A stretch of DNA of 64,000 nt from an uncultured Sphingobacteriales bacterium. Its GTDB lineage: Bacteria > Bacteroidota > Bacteroidia > Chitinophagales > Chitinophagaceae. A program made the translations under genes and the position numbers. The DNA lies in the NCBI GenBank assembly GCA_937991535.1, contig CALKHN010000005.1, positions 33,357 to 97,356 of the forward strand. The letters run 5' to 3'. The notes below the pieces were generated by a model. That model worked only from the letters and a program-made list of their open reading frames with translations. It was not told the origin of the DNA and ran no database searches. How positions within the stretch are numbered: the stretch's first letter is position 1; each line of letters starts with the position of its first letter. Shown in pieces: positions 16,814-25,038 of this stretch.

Positions 16814-18097
16814 CGTTACTTTGCTGCGTGCTGTGTGTGCTGTCTGCTTTTTTGTTTAAAATCGTATGCGCAGCGGGAGCCCGATATGGTATTCCAAAAA
16901 AACATCAAAACTGTTCAGCTTAACCTGTATGGCGATCAAACGGCTTACCCCATCATAAAACTGAACAGCAATGATATGCTGCAATTGGATTTTGATGACA
17001 TGGATGGCGATATAAAAAACTATTATTACAATATTGAATTGCGCAATGCGGATTGGTCGGCCGTGCAAATGGGTTATTTTGATTATGCCAAAGGATATAC
17101 CAATCAGCGCATATCTACCTACCGCCGTTCGGCGCAGGTGCTTACCCGCTATACCCATTACCAGTTGGTGTTTCCGGGCAGGGATATTATGCCCACCAAA
17201 GCCGGAAATTATCTATTAAAGGTTTTTTTAGACGGGGATACCTCAAAACTGGCATTCACCAGGCGATTTTTGGTTACCGATGCGGGCATAACGGTATCGG
17301 CACAGGTTCAGCAGCCTTTTGGTCAGCAGTTTTTCAGAACACACCAGAAGGTGCAATTTACCGTAAACGCGGGCAGATTAAATGTTAGCTACCCCCAACA
17401 GCAAATAAAAGTAGTGATCCTGCAAAACAACCGCTGGGACAACCGCATACAAAATATAAAACCCAGTATTGTCCGCAACAACCTGTATGAATACAATACC
17501 GAAAAAGATTGCATTATACCCGCCATGCGGGAATGGAGATGGCTTGATCTTACCAGTTTTCGTTTGCTTAGCGACAGGGTAAGGCGGCAGGAAAACACCA
17601 ACACGGCCTATAATTTGTATGTGGTACCCGACCCATCGCGCAATACCCAACGGTATATTTATTATAAAGATTATAACGGTATATATGCGGCATTAACCAA
17701 CGAAAATGTAAATCCTTACTGGAATGGCGATTACGCTACGGTGCATTTTACCTATAAACCACCTGCCAATACGCCTTATACCAAAGACCTGTATCTTATT
17801 GGTCAGATCACCAGTTATGGAACAGACGACAGCGCTAAAATGCGCTGGAACCCCCAGCAAAATGCCTATGAAACTACCCTGCAACTTAAACAGGGTTACT
17901 ATGATTACACCTACGCCCTGGCAAATGGTAAAGGCAATTCTGTCCAATTTATTACGGATGAAACCGAAGGCAATATATGGGAAACGGAGAACCAGTATAC
18001 CATATTGGTATATTACCGTGAACTGGGCGGAAGATATGACCAGTTGATGAATGTAACGGTAATCAATTCGAGGATGAACCGACCCGGACAGTTTTAG
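16805..18097 (+). CDS. DUF5103 family secreted protein
   Basis: A 430-residue exported protein of a Bacteroidota-specific family. The signal peptide is MYKRYFAACCVCCLLFCLKSYAQ. The body is beta-rich, with the family's early motif NLYGDQTAYPIIKLNSNDML and a middle NAGRLNVSYPQQQIKVVILQNNRWDN. Function is not established for the family. The start at 16805 directly precedes the signal peptide, but an identical ATGTACAAA lies 123 bp upstream and is in frame through a miniature element, so a version with 41 extra N-terminal residues could also be made. The next feature downstream is the SRP RNA gene. Confidence 0.85.
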   Translation: MYKRYFAACCVCCLLFCLKSYAQREPDMVFQKNIKTVQLNLYGDQTAYPIIKLNSNDMLQLDFDDMDGDIKNYYYNIELRNADWSAVQMGYFDYAKGYTNQRISTYRRSAQVLTRYTHYQLVFPGRDIMPTKAGNYLLKVFLDGDTSKLAFTRRFLVTDAGITVSAQVQQPFGQQFFRTHQKVQFTVNAGRLNVSYPQQQIKVVILQNNRWDNRIQNIKPSIVRNNLYEYNTEKDCIIPAMREWRWLDLTSFRLLSDRVRRQENTNTAYNLYVVPDPSRNTQRYIYYKDYNGIYAALTNENVNPYWNGDYATVHFTYKPPANTPYTKDLYLIGQITSYGTDDSAKMRWNPQQNAYETTLQLKQGYYDYTYALANGKGNSVQFITDETEGNIWETENQYTILVYYRELGGRYDQLMNVTVINSRMNRPGQF

Positions 18098-18127
18098 TGA
18101 TTTCTGATTTTATTTGCTTCTTGTAAT

Positions 18128-18157
18128 TTGTCTTTTGATGCTTCCTTCGTATCTTTG
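18128..18157 (+). promoter_or_regulatory. Bacteroidota-type promoter of the SRP RNA gene
   Basis: TTG at 18128-18130, a 19-bp spacer and TATCTTTG at 18150-18157 match the -33/-7 consensus (TTG, TAnnTTTG). Transcription should begin a few bases later, at the 5' end of the RNA. This is the clearest promoter in the window. Confidence 0.8.
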
Positions 18158-18160
18158 CAG

Positions 18161-18262
18161 AGGCAAGTCTTATACGACCAGCTCCTGCTGAACTCCCCCA
18201 GGACCGGAAGGTAGCAAGGGTAGGCGGTTGTAGCGGTGCGATGTAAGTAACTTGCCTTTTTT
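18161..18262 (+). ncRNA. ffs: Signal recognition particle RNA, small (4.5S-like) type
   Basis: The conserved SRP domain core is present: CAGGACCGGAAGGTAGCAAG with the GGAA tetraloop and asymmetric internal loop that bind Ffh. The terminal stem pairs AGGCAAGT at 18161-18168 with ACTTGCCT at 18250-18257, and a run of T follows as terminator. Length is about 100 nt, so it lacks the Alu domain found in Bacillus. It guides ribosomes making membrane proteins to the translocon. Confidence 0.93.
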
Positions 18263-18326
18263 TATTCTTATATTCGTTCTCTTATTGATACAACATTTTA
18301 AACGAATCAAAGCAAATAGTAAGGTT

Positions 18327-18986
18327 ATGAAATTTTTTATTGATACAGCCAACCTGGCACAAATTAAAGAGGCCCATGATCTGGGTATATTAGATGGTGT
18401 TACAACCAACCCTTCCTTAATGGCTAAAGAAGGCGTTAAAGGCGATGAAGCCATAAGAAATCATTATAAAACCATTTGTGAACTGGTAGACGGAGGAGAT
18501 GTGAGCGCGGAAGTATTTTCTACAGATTTTGACAGCATTATTGCCGAAGGGAAAACATTAGCGGCTATTCACCCTAATATAGTAGTAAAGGTGCCGATGA
18601 TCAAAGATGGTATAAAAGCATTAAAATGGTTTTCCGACAACAGTATCAGAACCAATTGCACGCTGGTATTTTCGGCCGGGCAGGCTATTCTGGCAGCCAA
18701 AGCAGGCGCAAATTATGTGTCACCATTTATTGGCCGAATAGACGACAGCAGTTGGGACGGCATGGAACTGATCGGGCAAATTGCACAGATATACGCCCTG
18801 CAGGGATTTAAAACAGAGATATTGGCGGCTTCCATCCGCAGTTCATTGCATATTGTAAGAGCAGCCGAATTAGGCGCCAATGTATGCACCTGCCCATTGG
18901 AATCCATTTTAGGTTTACTGAAACATCCTTTAACCGACATTGGCTTAGCCAAGTTTTTAGACGATGCCAAAAAAATGCAACATTAG
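18327..18986 (+). CDS. Transaldolase-like protein (fructose-6-phosphate aldolase/TalC family)
   Basis: A 219-residue short-type transaldolase. MKFFIDTANLAQIKEAHDLG and GVTTNPSLMAKEG are family signatures. The Schiff-base lysine is K88 in VVKVPM, and NCTLVFSAGQAILAAKAGA and SPFIGRIDD follow. The family includes true transaldolases of the pentose phosphate pathway and fructose-6-phosphate aldolases; sequence reading alone does not separate them. The ATG at 18327 fits the family N-terminus. The open frame upstream overlaps the SRP RNA and is not coding. Confidence 0.93.
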   Translation: MKFFIDTANLAQIKEAHDLGILDGVTTNPSLMAKEGVKGDEAIRNHYKTICELVDGGDVSAEVFSTDFDSIIAEGKTLAAIHPNIVVKVPMIKDGIKALKWFSDNSIRTNCTLVFSAGQAILAAKAGANYVSPFIGRIDDSSWDGMELIGQIAQIYALQGFKTEILAASIRSSLHIVRAAELGANVCTCPLESILGLLKHPLTDIGLAKFLDDAKKMQH

Positions 18987-19043
18987 CATTGATTGAATAA
19001 AGGTGAATGGTGAGGATGTGAGGATGTGAATGAAAAATTTAAA

Positions 19044-19071
19044 AGTCCGGAATTGTATTCCGGGCTTTTTT
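19044..19071 (+). terminator. Rho-independent terminator after transaldolase gene
   Basis: A 10-bp stem (AGTCCGGAAT / ATTCCGGGCT, one G-T pair) with a 3-nt loop is followed by a T run. It lies inside the 5' open frame of the next gene, which argues for the later start of the MATE gene at 19093. Confidence 0.8.
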
Positions 19072-19092
19072 ACTGTAGGTTTGCGCCCGCTT

Positions 19093-20451
19093 ATGTCGGG
19101 CACATTAAACCATACTGATCTCAGGCTAACGATTTCTTACAGGCAGATTTTAAAGATCGCTTTGCCTATTTCCGCTGCATTGCTGGTGCCCCAGTTTAAT
19201 TTTATTACCAATAATATTTTTTTAGGTGGATTAGGTGAGCGCGAATTAGCAGCCGCCGGCATAACAGGCGTCTTTTACCTGATATTTGCAGGCGTAGGCT
19301 TTGGACTGAACAATGGTTTGCAGGCTTTAATTGCCCGGCGTGCCGGAGAAAACAGGATTGGCGATATAGGTAAAATCTTTTCACAGGGCGTATTCATTGC
19401 TTTAGCCATAGCATGCATTGGTATATTATCCACCTATTTGATCGCACCCGCTATTTTCAGGCTTACCATTCATTCAGAAGAAACCTACAACATGTGCATT
19501 GGGTTTCTGAAGATAAGGATATGGGGACTTCCTTTTTTATATTTGTACCAGATGCGGAATGCACTATTGGTGGGCACAAACCACAGCCGTTACCTTATTG
19601 CCGGTACTGTAGCGGAAACAGTCGCTAACGTATTTTTTGATTATGTACTGATATACGGGAAATGGGGTTTCCCTCAAATGGGATTTAACGGCGCAGCTAT
19701 TGCATCTATTATTGCCGAATTTGCGGGTATGTTTGTGGTGTTCGCCGTAATTCACTGGAAAGGATTTCACAAAACCTTTTCCTTATACCAGCACTGGAAT
19801 TTTGATAAGCCTGTCACAAAATTAATATTGATACAGTCTTCCCCCCTGATCTTCCAGTATGCTATCAGCATTATCAGCTGGCAGTTCTTTTACATCCTCA
19901 TAGAGCACCATGGACAGCGGGATCTTGCTGTATCCAATACAATGCGCAATATATTTGGCTTTTTTGGCGTGTTTACCTGGGCCTTTGCCGCCACCAGCAA
20001 TACTATGGTGAGCAATATCATCGGGCAGGGACTTAAAGAGAAAGTAATCCCCCTTATCCATAAAATCGTTCATGTTAGTGTAGGGTTTGGAGTGATGACC
20101 TGTATCACATTAAATCTTTTTCCACATTTATTTTTATCAATTTACGGCCAGGGCGAAGATTTTATACAATCGGCCATACCTGTATTGCGGATCGTTTCAA
20201 GCGCGCTTATCCTGATGTCTTTTGCAACAGTTTGGCTAAATGCGGTTACCGGTACAGGCAATACAATTGTTAACCTTGCTATTGAGTTTATTGCCATCGC
20301 ACTTTACAGCATATATGCCTATGTGGTACTGGAAAAATTGCAGATGGCCATTACATGGGGCTGGGCAGCGGAATGGATATACTGGAGCACTATGTTTTTG
20401 CTTTCATACCTATATATCAAAAGCGGGCGCTGGAAAAAGAAAATGATTTGA
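19093..20451 (+). CDS. MATE family multidrug/metabolite efflux transporter
   Basis: A polytopic membrane protein of 452 residues with about twelve hydrophobic spans in two halves. The N-terminus (YRQILKIALPISAALLVPQFNF) and second-half start (LILIQSSPLIFQYAISIISW) are typical of MatE domains. It exports substrates in exchange for sodium or protons. A 473-residue version starting at 19030 is possible, but its first codons would be translated from a transcription terminator hairpin, so 19093 is preferred. It is convergent with the DUF4142 gene. Confidence 0.85.
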   Translation: MSGTLNHTDLRLTISYRQILKIALPISAALLVPQFNFITNNIFLGGLGERELAAAGITGVFYLIFAGVGFGLNNGLQALIARRAGENRIGDIGKIFSQGVFIALAIACIGILSTYLIAPAIFRLTIHSEETYNMCIGFLKIRIWGLPFLYLYQMRNALLVGTNHSRYLIAGTVAETVANVFFDYVLIYGKWGFPQMGFNGAAIASIIAEFAGMFVVFAVIHWKGFHKTFSLYQHWNFDKPVTKLILIQSSPLIFQYAISIISWQFFYILIEHHGQRDLAVSNTMRNIFGFFGVFTWAFAATSNTMVSNIIGQGLKEKVIPLIHKIVHVSVGFGVMTCITLNLFPHLFLSIYGQGEDFIQSAIPVLRIVSSALILMSFATVWLNAVTGTGNTIVNLAIEFIAIALYSIYAYVVLEKLQMAITWGWAAEWIYWSTMFLLSYLYIKSGRWKKKMI

Positions 20452-20509
20452 TTGCTGCAGTGGTTGATACAATGCTCAGTTATAACTTAAATTATAGGGC
20501 TTTGGCCTT

Positions 20510-21088
20510 TTACCTATGCATTTTTTCGAGTACCCTGGCAGAATCGAGGTGTTTAATTAATTGAGGCAATGCGTTATCAATAAGGGTCTTTACTTCGGCA
20601 TTATTTACATTGCTTGATGCATGCTCAAATAATTGAATCGTTTTTTTGTGATCTCTGATCATCATATCCAGGAAACCCTTATCAAAATCCTGCCCTGTAT
20701 GCTTATTCAGCAATTGTAATTTTGTTTGTACCGCTTCATCCGGTGAAGACGGAAGCACAACATATAATCCGGAAGAGATAGCCTTTAACTGGTCGTACAG
20801 AACGCCATGATCACTCAAAATCATGCCTGCGTAGTCCTTTACTTTTCTGGTTGCAGCTTTCTGTTTCGCCAATTTTGCAAGCTGTATTTCAGCCATGCTT
20901 TCATTAACAGCACTTACTAAAAAATCGGCACTTTTGTCATCAACAGGTGCTATATCCCGTTTTATGTTATCATCATAATGTGAATCATTAGCTGAATCTG
21001 CTTTCTCAGCGGTATCCTTCCCCGGATTATTATTGCAGGAAGTGAATGCTATAGCAACAGCTATGAGCATAAAAAAATTGTTTTTCAT
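20510..21088 (-). CDS. DUF4142 lipoprotein (ferritin-like fold)
   Basis: A 192-residue lipoprotein with the signal MKNNFFMLIAVAIAFTSC and lipidation cysteine C18. The DUF4142 domain follows from about residue 50: a four-helix ferritin-like bundle with FLVSAVNESMAEIQLAKLAKQ and later ILSDHGVLYDQLKAISSGL. Family function is unknown; members occur in stress-linked loci of Bacteroidota and Proteobacteria. The start at 21088 is chosen over upstream in-frame ATGs (21097, 21154) because the signal peptide begins there. Confidence 0.85.
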   Translation of the reverse strand: MKNNFFMLIAVAIAFTSCNNNPGKDTAEKADSANDSHYDDNIKRDIAPVDDKSADFLVSAVNESMAEIQLAKLAKQKAATRKVKDYAGMILSDHGVLYDQLKAISSGLYVVLPSSPDEAVQTKLQLLNKHTGQDFDKGFLDMMIRDHKKTIQLFEHASSNVNNAEVKTLIDNALPQLIKHLDSARVLEKMHR

Positions 21089-21373
21089 AACATGCATTTT
21101 AAAAAAATCAAAGAGCCCTGCGTTTGTATCGAAAATTCCGTGCCATTGCAACAATGAATACTGACCTGCTATTATTGAGATTCCCTGTGTATTATTACAC
21201 CGGACAACAATAACTTTTAATAATTGCCGGATTTTGGGTGAAAACGGGGAAAATCATACACAGTTAGATAAATTTCACAACATACTACAGCCTGATAAGC
21301 AACTTATTTTAACTGTAAAGCCCGGATGGCTCATTTATTGACACAGGTCTATTATTCATTAAAACATTGGTAT

Positions 21374-21655
21374 ATGAAACATTTCATTCTTAAGCGGCTT
21401 ATCCATTATATTGGAACCCTGTTGTTATTTTCCATACTGCCCATGGTGACCTTTGCCCAGGAACAAGTGCAAATAAGTGAACAGGAAGTGAGCTCCTGGT
21501 TTGGCAGAAACTGGATGTGGATTGCCGGCGGCGCTATTTTGCTGCTATTGATCTTTCTTTTTAGCGGAAACAGCTCCAGGCGTAAAACAACCACTGTTAT
21601 AAAAGACGATTATGGAAATGTTAAGGGAGTAACCACAACCGAGGTGCGCGAATAG
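21374..21655 (+). CDS. Small single-span membrane protein, 93 aa
   Basis: An N-terminal signal peptide (MKHFILKRLIHYIGTLLLFSILPMVTFAQ) is followed by about 15 exposed residues, one membrane span (about residues 47-65, WMWIAGGAILLLLIFLF) and a polar tail with TTTVIKDDYGNVKGVTTTEVR. Similar short proteins are common in Bacteroidota and have no assigned function. The ATG at 21374 fits the signal peptide. A strong terminator follows 28 bp after the stop, so the gene is probably transcribed alone. Confidence 0.7.
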   Translation: MKHFILKRLIHYIGTLLLFSILPMVTFAQEQVQISEQEVSSWFGRNWMWIAGGAILLLLIFLFSGNSSRRKTTTVIKDDYGNVKGVTTTEVRE

Positions 21656-21682
21656 ATAAAGTGCAACTATAACGAAAGAAAA

Positions 21683-21708
21683 AAGTGCATATCATTGCAC
21701 TTTTTTTT
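21683..21708 (+). terminator. Rho-independent terminator
   Basis: AAGTGCA, a 6-nt loop and TGCACTT are followed by further T residues. It ends the transcript of the 93-residue membrane protein gene. Confidence 0.85.
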
Positions 21709-21776
21709 ATTCAATCCGCCGGATGATTTTCATTGATAGCACATTGTTATTGTTACCGGCTGTTGCACTTTATTTG

Positions 21777-22445
21777 TTACTTTGCTCCGTAAGCTGTTGT
21801 ATCTATATTTCCGCGAAGCGTTCCCCTCAATCTTTTCCAGAAGCTCTCCCGCTTTTTAATTGAAATAAAATTGGGTTTAAAAGCTGCCTGGTAATTTATA
21901 TCAGGATCAATCATTTCCAGTTCTATTACCTTCATAGTATCTATCACCATGGGAATGAGGGCCATCTCTGCATCCACCTTTTTACGAACATAGCGCCTCA
22001 ATAATTTTGTCTGGAAAGGATCGGAAGCAAGCGCTATATGTTCAAAACCCAATTGCTGGGCTTTTTTATATCCATAATAAGCATTCTCGGTACTGTGCTC
22101 TGCCTTTGTTTCGGTATAAATATTTTTTGCGGGAATGCCAATGGCTTTTGCATACATCGCCATTATTTCCGCTTCATAATAAGCGGTATATACTGCCGAC
22201 CCGGAGTATATGATATTTTTGGCAATCCCTTTATCAAACAGGTATTTAGACCAGTAGATCCTTCCCTTCATCGTACGGTTCCATTTGCCGTTTTCAAAAG
22301 GAACACCGGGAACAATAATTACATCAAACGGTCCGCTGCTTTCAGCTTTTTGTAACAATTGCCGGGTTGCTTTGGTTGAATACCCACAAGACAGCGCAAC
22401 AAGTGCAACTACGGCAGAAAGTATAAAAAAAATAACTTTACGCAT
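21777..22445 (-). CDS. YdcF/SanA/ElyC-like DUF218 protein
   Basis: A 222-residue protein with an N-terminal hydrophobic segment (MRKVIFFILSAVVALVALSCG) that may be a lipoprotein signal, with cysteine at position 20. The DUF218 domain begins FDVIIVPGVPFENGKWN and continues with IYSGSAVYTAYYEAEIM and the family's ENAYYGYKKAQQLG stretch. Relatives SanA and ElyC affect envelope integrity and peptidoglycan assembly. Its position immediately downstream of a PBP1A gene on the same strand (86 bp) fits an envelope role. Confidence 0.8.
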   Translation of the reverse strand: MRKVIFFILSAVVALVALSCGYSTKATRQLLQKAESSGPFDVIIVPGVPFENGKWNRTMKGRIYWSKYLFDKGIAKNIIYSGSAVYTAYYEAEIMAMYAKAIGIPAKNIYTETKAEHSTENAYYGYKKAQQLGFEHIALASDPFQTKLLRRYVRKKVDAEMALIPMVIDTMKVIELEMIDPDINYQAAFKPNFISIKKRESFWKRLRGTLRGNIDTTAYGAK

Positions 22446-22531
22446 ATAAACAAAAAACGAACAGGCTTTCGAAGAAATGACATATCGTTGATAAAATTCC
22501 GTAACACAGTAAACACAAATTTACAGCAGGT

Positions 22532-24925
22532 TTACTCTTTATTTTTCTTACCGCCAAAAAGCCTCTTGAAGAAACCTTTCTTCTTTTTGTCTGTTGAATC
22601 CGGTTCTACCTTATCCTTTTTTTTGCCGGCGTTCTTTGCTTCTTCCAGGATTTTTCTTTCTTCTTCGTTAAGCTGCGACTCCGTTGTTACTTTTTCTCTG
22701 CCATCACTTACGGGCACATCAATATACTGGTTGCCATCTCCCCCGGAGTTTTCTCCTTCCAGCATGGGAGTATCAGACATGGAAGGATCGGTCCAGTCGT
22801 ATATCATTTCGTTTTTAAAACTTTCGGGTTGTACAAACCTTGCATTGCGGTCTATACCCAACGTTTTGTCTTTATATACCTCCTGGAAGAAATAAGCCCA
22901 TATAGGCATGGCCATTTGCGCACCCTGGCCTACATAATTATTAGCAATACGTAAAATAGGATCATCTGCGCCTACCCACGCTCCCCCGAGTAACTGGGGT
23001 GTAAATCCAATGAACCATCCGTCGGCGTTATTATTTGTGGTACCTGTTTTACCGGCTATTTCACTGGTAATGCCGTAAGCGCCGCGTATTGAGCGCCCTG
23101 TTCCAAAATCAACCACACCCTGCATCATTCTTGTCATTATATAGGCATCCGCTTCGTTGATTACTTCAGTATGCGAAGTAGTGAAAGATTGCAGTACGTT
23201 GCCGTTGCGGTCTTCTATCCGTGAAATATAAATGGGTTTGGTATTCATCCCTCCTGCGGGAAACATACTGTATGCACCCACCATTTCAATTAATGATATA
23301 TCAGCAGAACCGAGCGCAATGGAGGGATAGGGAGGGATTTTACTGGTTATACCACATTGCTTTGCAAAATCAACCGTTCTGTTCACGCCTATCACATTCA
23401 TGAGATTTGCCGCAGCCGGATTGATAGAAGCAGCGAGGCAATAATTCAGAGGACGGGTTCCCGAATATTTGGTATCGCCGATCAATTTACCGCCCAGGTC
23501 AACCGGATCCACCGATACGGGCGTTTCCGGTGTATAACCGTTCATAATAGCAAGCGTATACAAAAGGGGCTTAAAAGTTGAACCAACCTGCCGTTTTGTA
23601 TTGTAATTAACGTGATCGTATTTGTATGTTTTAAAATCAATACCCCCTACCCACGCTTTCACTTCGCCGGTTAACGGATCGGTTAACAGAAAAGAAGCCT
23701 GCAGCATTTGCTTATGGTATTTGATAGAATCCATGGGCGTCATCGTGGTGTCTTTCTCCCGTTTATTATTCCATGCAAATACCTTCATCGGCACCTTTGC
23801 ATTAAACGATTTCCGGATTTCAGCTTCTTTTACACCGTCATCCGATAAATTGCGCCAGCGTTCACTGCTCTTCATGGCTTTTTCCAATACAGCCTGCCCG
23901 TCCTTCGTTTTCCAAACACTTCCGTCTTTAATGTTCTTTTGCCCGTTAAACACTTTTTGCAGATTGGGCATATGCCTCGCCACGGCCATTTCGGCGTATA
24001 GCTGCATCCTGGGATCAATGGTGGTATAAATTTTCAACCCGTCTTTATAGAGATTGTACGCTTCCCCTGTTTTGGGATTTTTATGGTCTTTACACCATTG
24101 GCGGACATCATTTCGCAGTACATCAATGAAATAGGGCGCCAGGTTGGTGTTATGGGTCATTTTTTCATAGTCAAGCTTTATAGGTATTAATTTAATTTTA
24201 TTGGCCTCCGCCTCAGGTAAGTAGTTATTGCGAACCATCTGATCTATTACGGTATTTCTCCTGTCTAATGCCTGTTTGGGGTTTACACGGGGATTATAGG
24301 TGCCCGTAGCTTTAAGCATGCCTACCAGCACGGCCGACTCTGCAACATTAAGCCTGAACGGATCTTTTTGAAAAAAAGTACGGGAAGCATTTCGTATGCC
24401 ATATACGTGATCACTATATTCAACAGTATTAAGATACAGCGCCAGAATTTCTTCCTTTGTGAAATTCCGCTCCAGCTTAATAGCCACAATCATCTCCTTT
24501 AATTTTTCAATAACCCTGGCTATAGTGTTTTTGCTTCCCTGTCCCAGCATATTCTTCGCCAGTTGCTGTGTGATGGTACTGGCGCCGCCTTCACTTCCAA
24601 AAAAGAAAATAGCCCTTCCCAGGCTCCTGGCATCAATACCGGAATGCTTGTAAAATCTTTCGTCTTCGGTAGCCACCAATGCATTAATTACATTGGGTGA
24701 AATTTCACTATAGGGTACATTGGTTCTGTCTATTATAAGATACTTACCCATAAGTCTTCCATCGGCAGCAAATACTTCCGAGGCAGAAAGAATGGAAGGA
24801 TTTTCCAGTTCAGATAACGATGGAAGCTTACCAAAAACACCCCATGAAATTAACAATAGAAACAAAACGGAAAAGCCAAGCCCGATAAAGAAAATTCGCC
24901 AGAAATATTTTACTGCCTTTGTCAT
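22532..24925 (-). CDS. Class A penicillin-binding protein 1A
   Basis: Bifunctional peptidoglycan synthase of 797 residues. One N-terminal membrane span lies at about residues 10-30. The GT51 glycosyltransferase has ATEDERFYKHSGID around residue 85 and GGASTITQQLAKNML. The transpeptidase has SxxK in GSTFKPL (about 446-449), a SIN motif in AASINPAAA, and KTGTT (about 624-628), followed by DGWFIGFTP. The C-terminal tail from about residue 720 is charged and low-complexity (EERKILEEAKNAGKKKDK). It polymerises and crosslinks glycan strands at the inner membrane. It lies between the DUF218 gene and the SprE/PorW-like gene on the same strand. Confidence 0.93.
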   Translation of the reverse strand: MTKAVKYFWRIFFIGLGFSVLFLLLISWGVFGKLPSLSELENPSILSASEVFAADGRLMGKYLIIDRTNVPYSEISPNVINALVATEDERFYKHSGIDARSLGRAIFFFGSEGGASTITQQLAKNMLGQGSKNTIARVIEKLKEMIVAIKLERNFTKEEILALYLNTVEYSDHVYGIRNASRTFFQKDPFRLNVAESAVLVGMLKATGTYNPRVNPKQALDRRNTVIDQMVRNNYLPEAEANKIKLIPIKLDYEKMTHNTNLAPYFIDVLRNDVRQWCKDHKNPKTGEAYNLYKDGLKIYTTIDPRMQLYAEMAVARHMPNLQKVFNGQKNIKDGSVWKTKDGQAVLEKAMKSSERWRNLSDDGVKEAEIRKSFNAKVPMKVFAWNNKREKDTTMTPMDSIKYHKQMLQASFLLTDPLTGEVKAWVGGIDFKTYKYDHVNYNTKRQVGSTFKPLLYTLAIMNGYTPETPVSVDPVDLGGKLIGDTKYSGTRPLNYCLAASINPAAANLMNVIGVNRTVDFAKQCGITSKIPPYPSIALGSADISLIEMVGAYSMFPAGGMNTKPIYISRIEDRNGNVLQSFTTSHTEVINEADAYIMTRMMQGVVDFGTGRSIRGAYGITSEIAGKTGTTNNNADGWFIGFTPQLLGGAWVGADDPILRIANNYVGQGAQMAMPIWAYFFQEVYKDKTLGIDRNARFVQPESFKNEMIYDWTDPSMSDTPMLEGENSGGDGNQYIDVPVSDGREKVTTESQLNEEERKILEEAKNAGKKKDKVEPDSTDKKKKGFFKRLFGGKKNKE

Positions 24926-25038
24926 ATTTTATACTTATAATGAATAATGGCCGGAAACAGGTTCTTCAACAAATGTAAAAGCAAATTCCATGCTTAACCT
25001 GTTAATCCTTATCGTATATATAATTTTATGATAATTTA

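Noticed and set aside
18252..18326. Upstream extension of the transaldolase gene
   Set aside because: It overlaps the 3' end and terminator of the SRP RNA.
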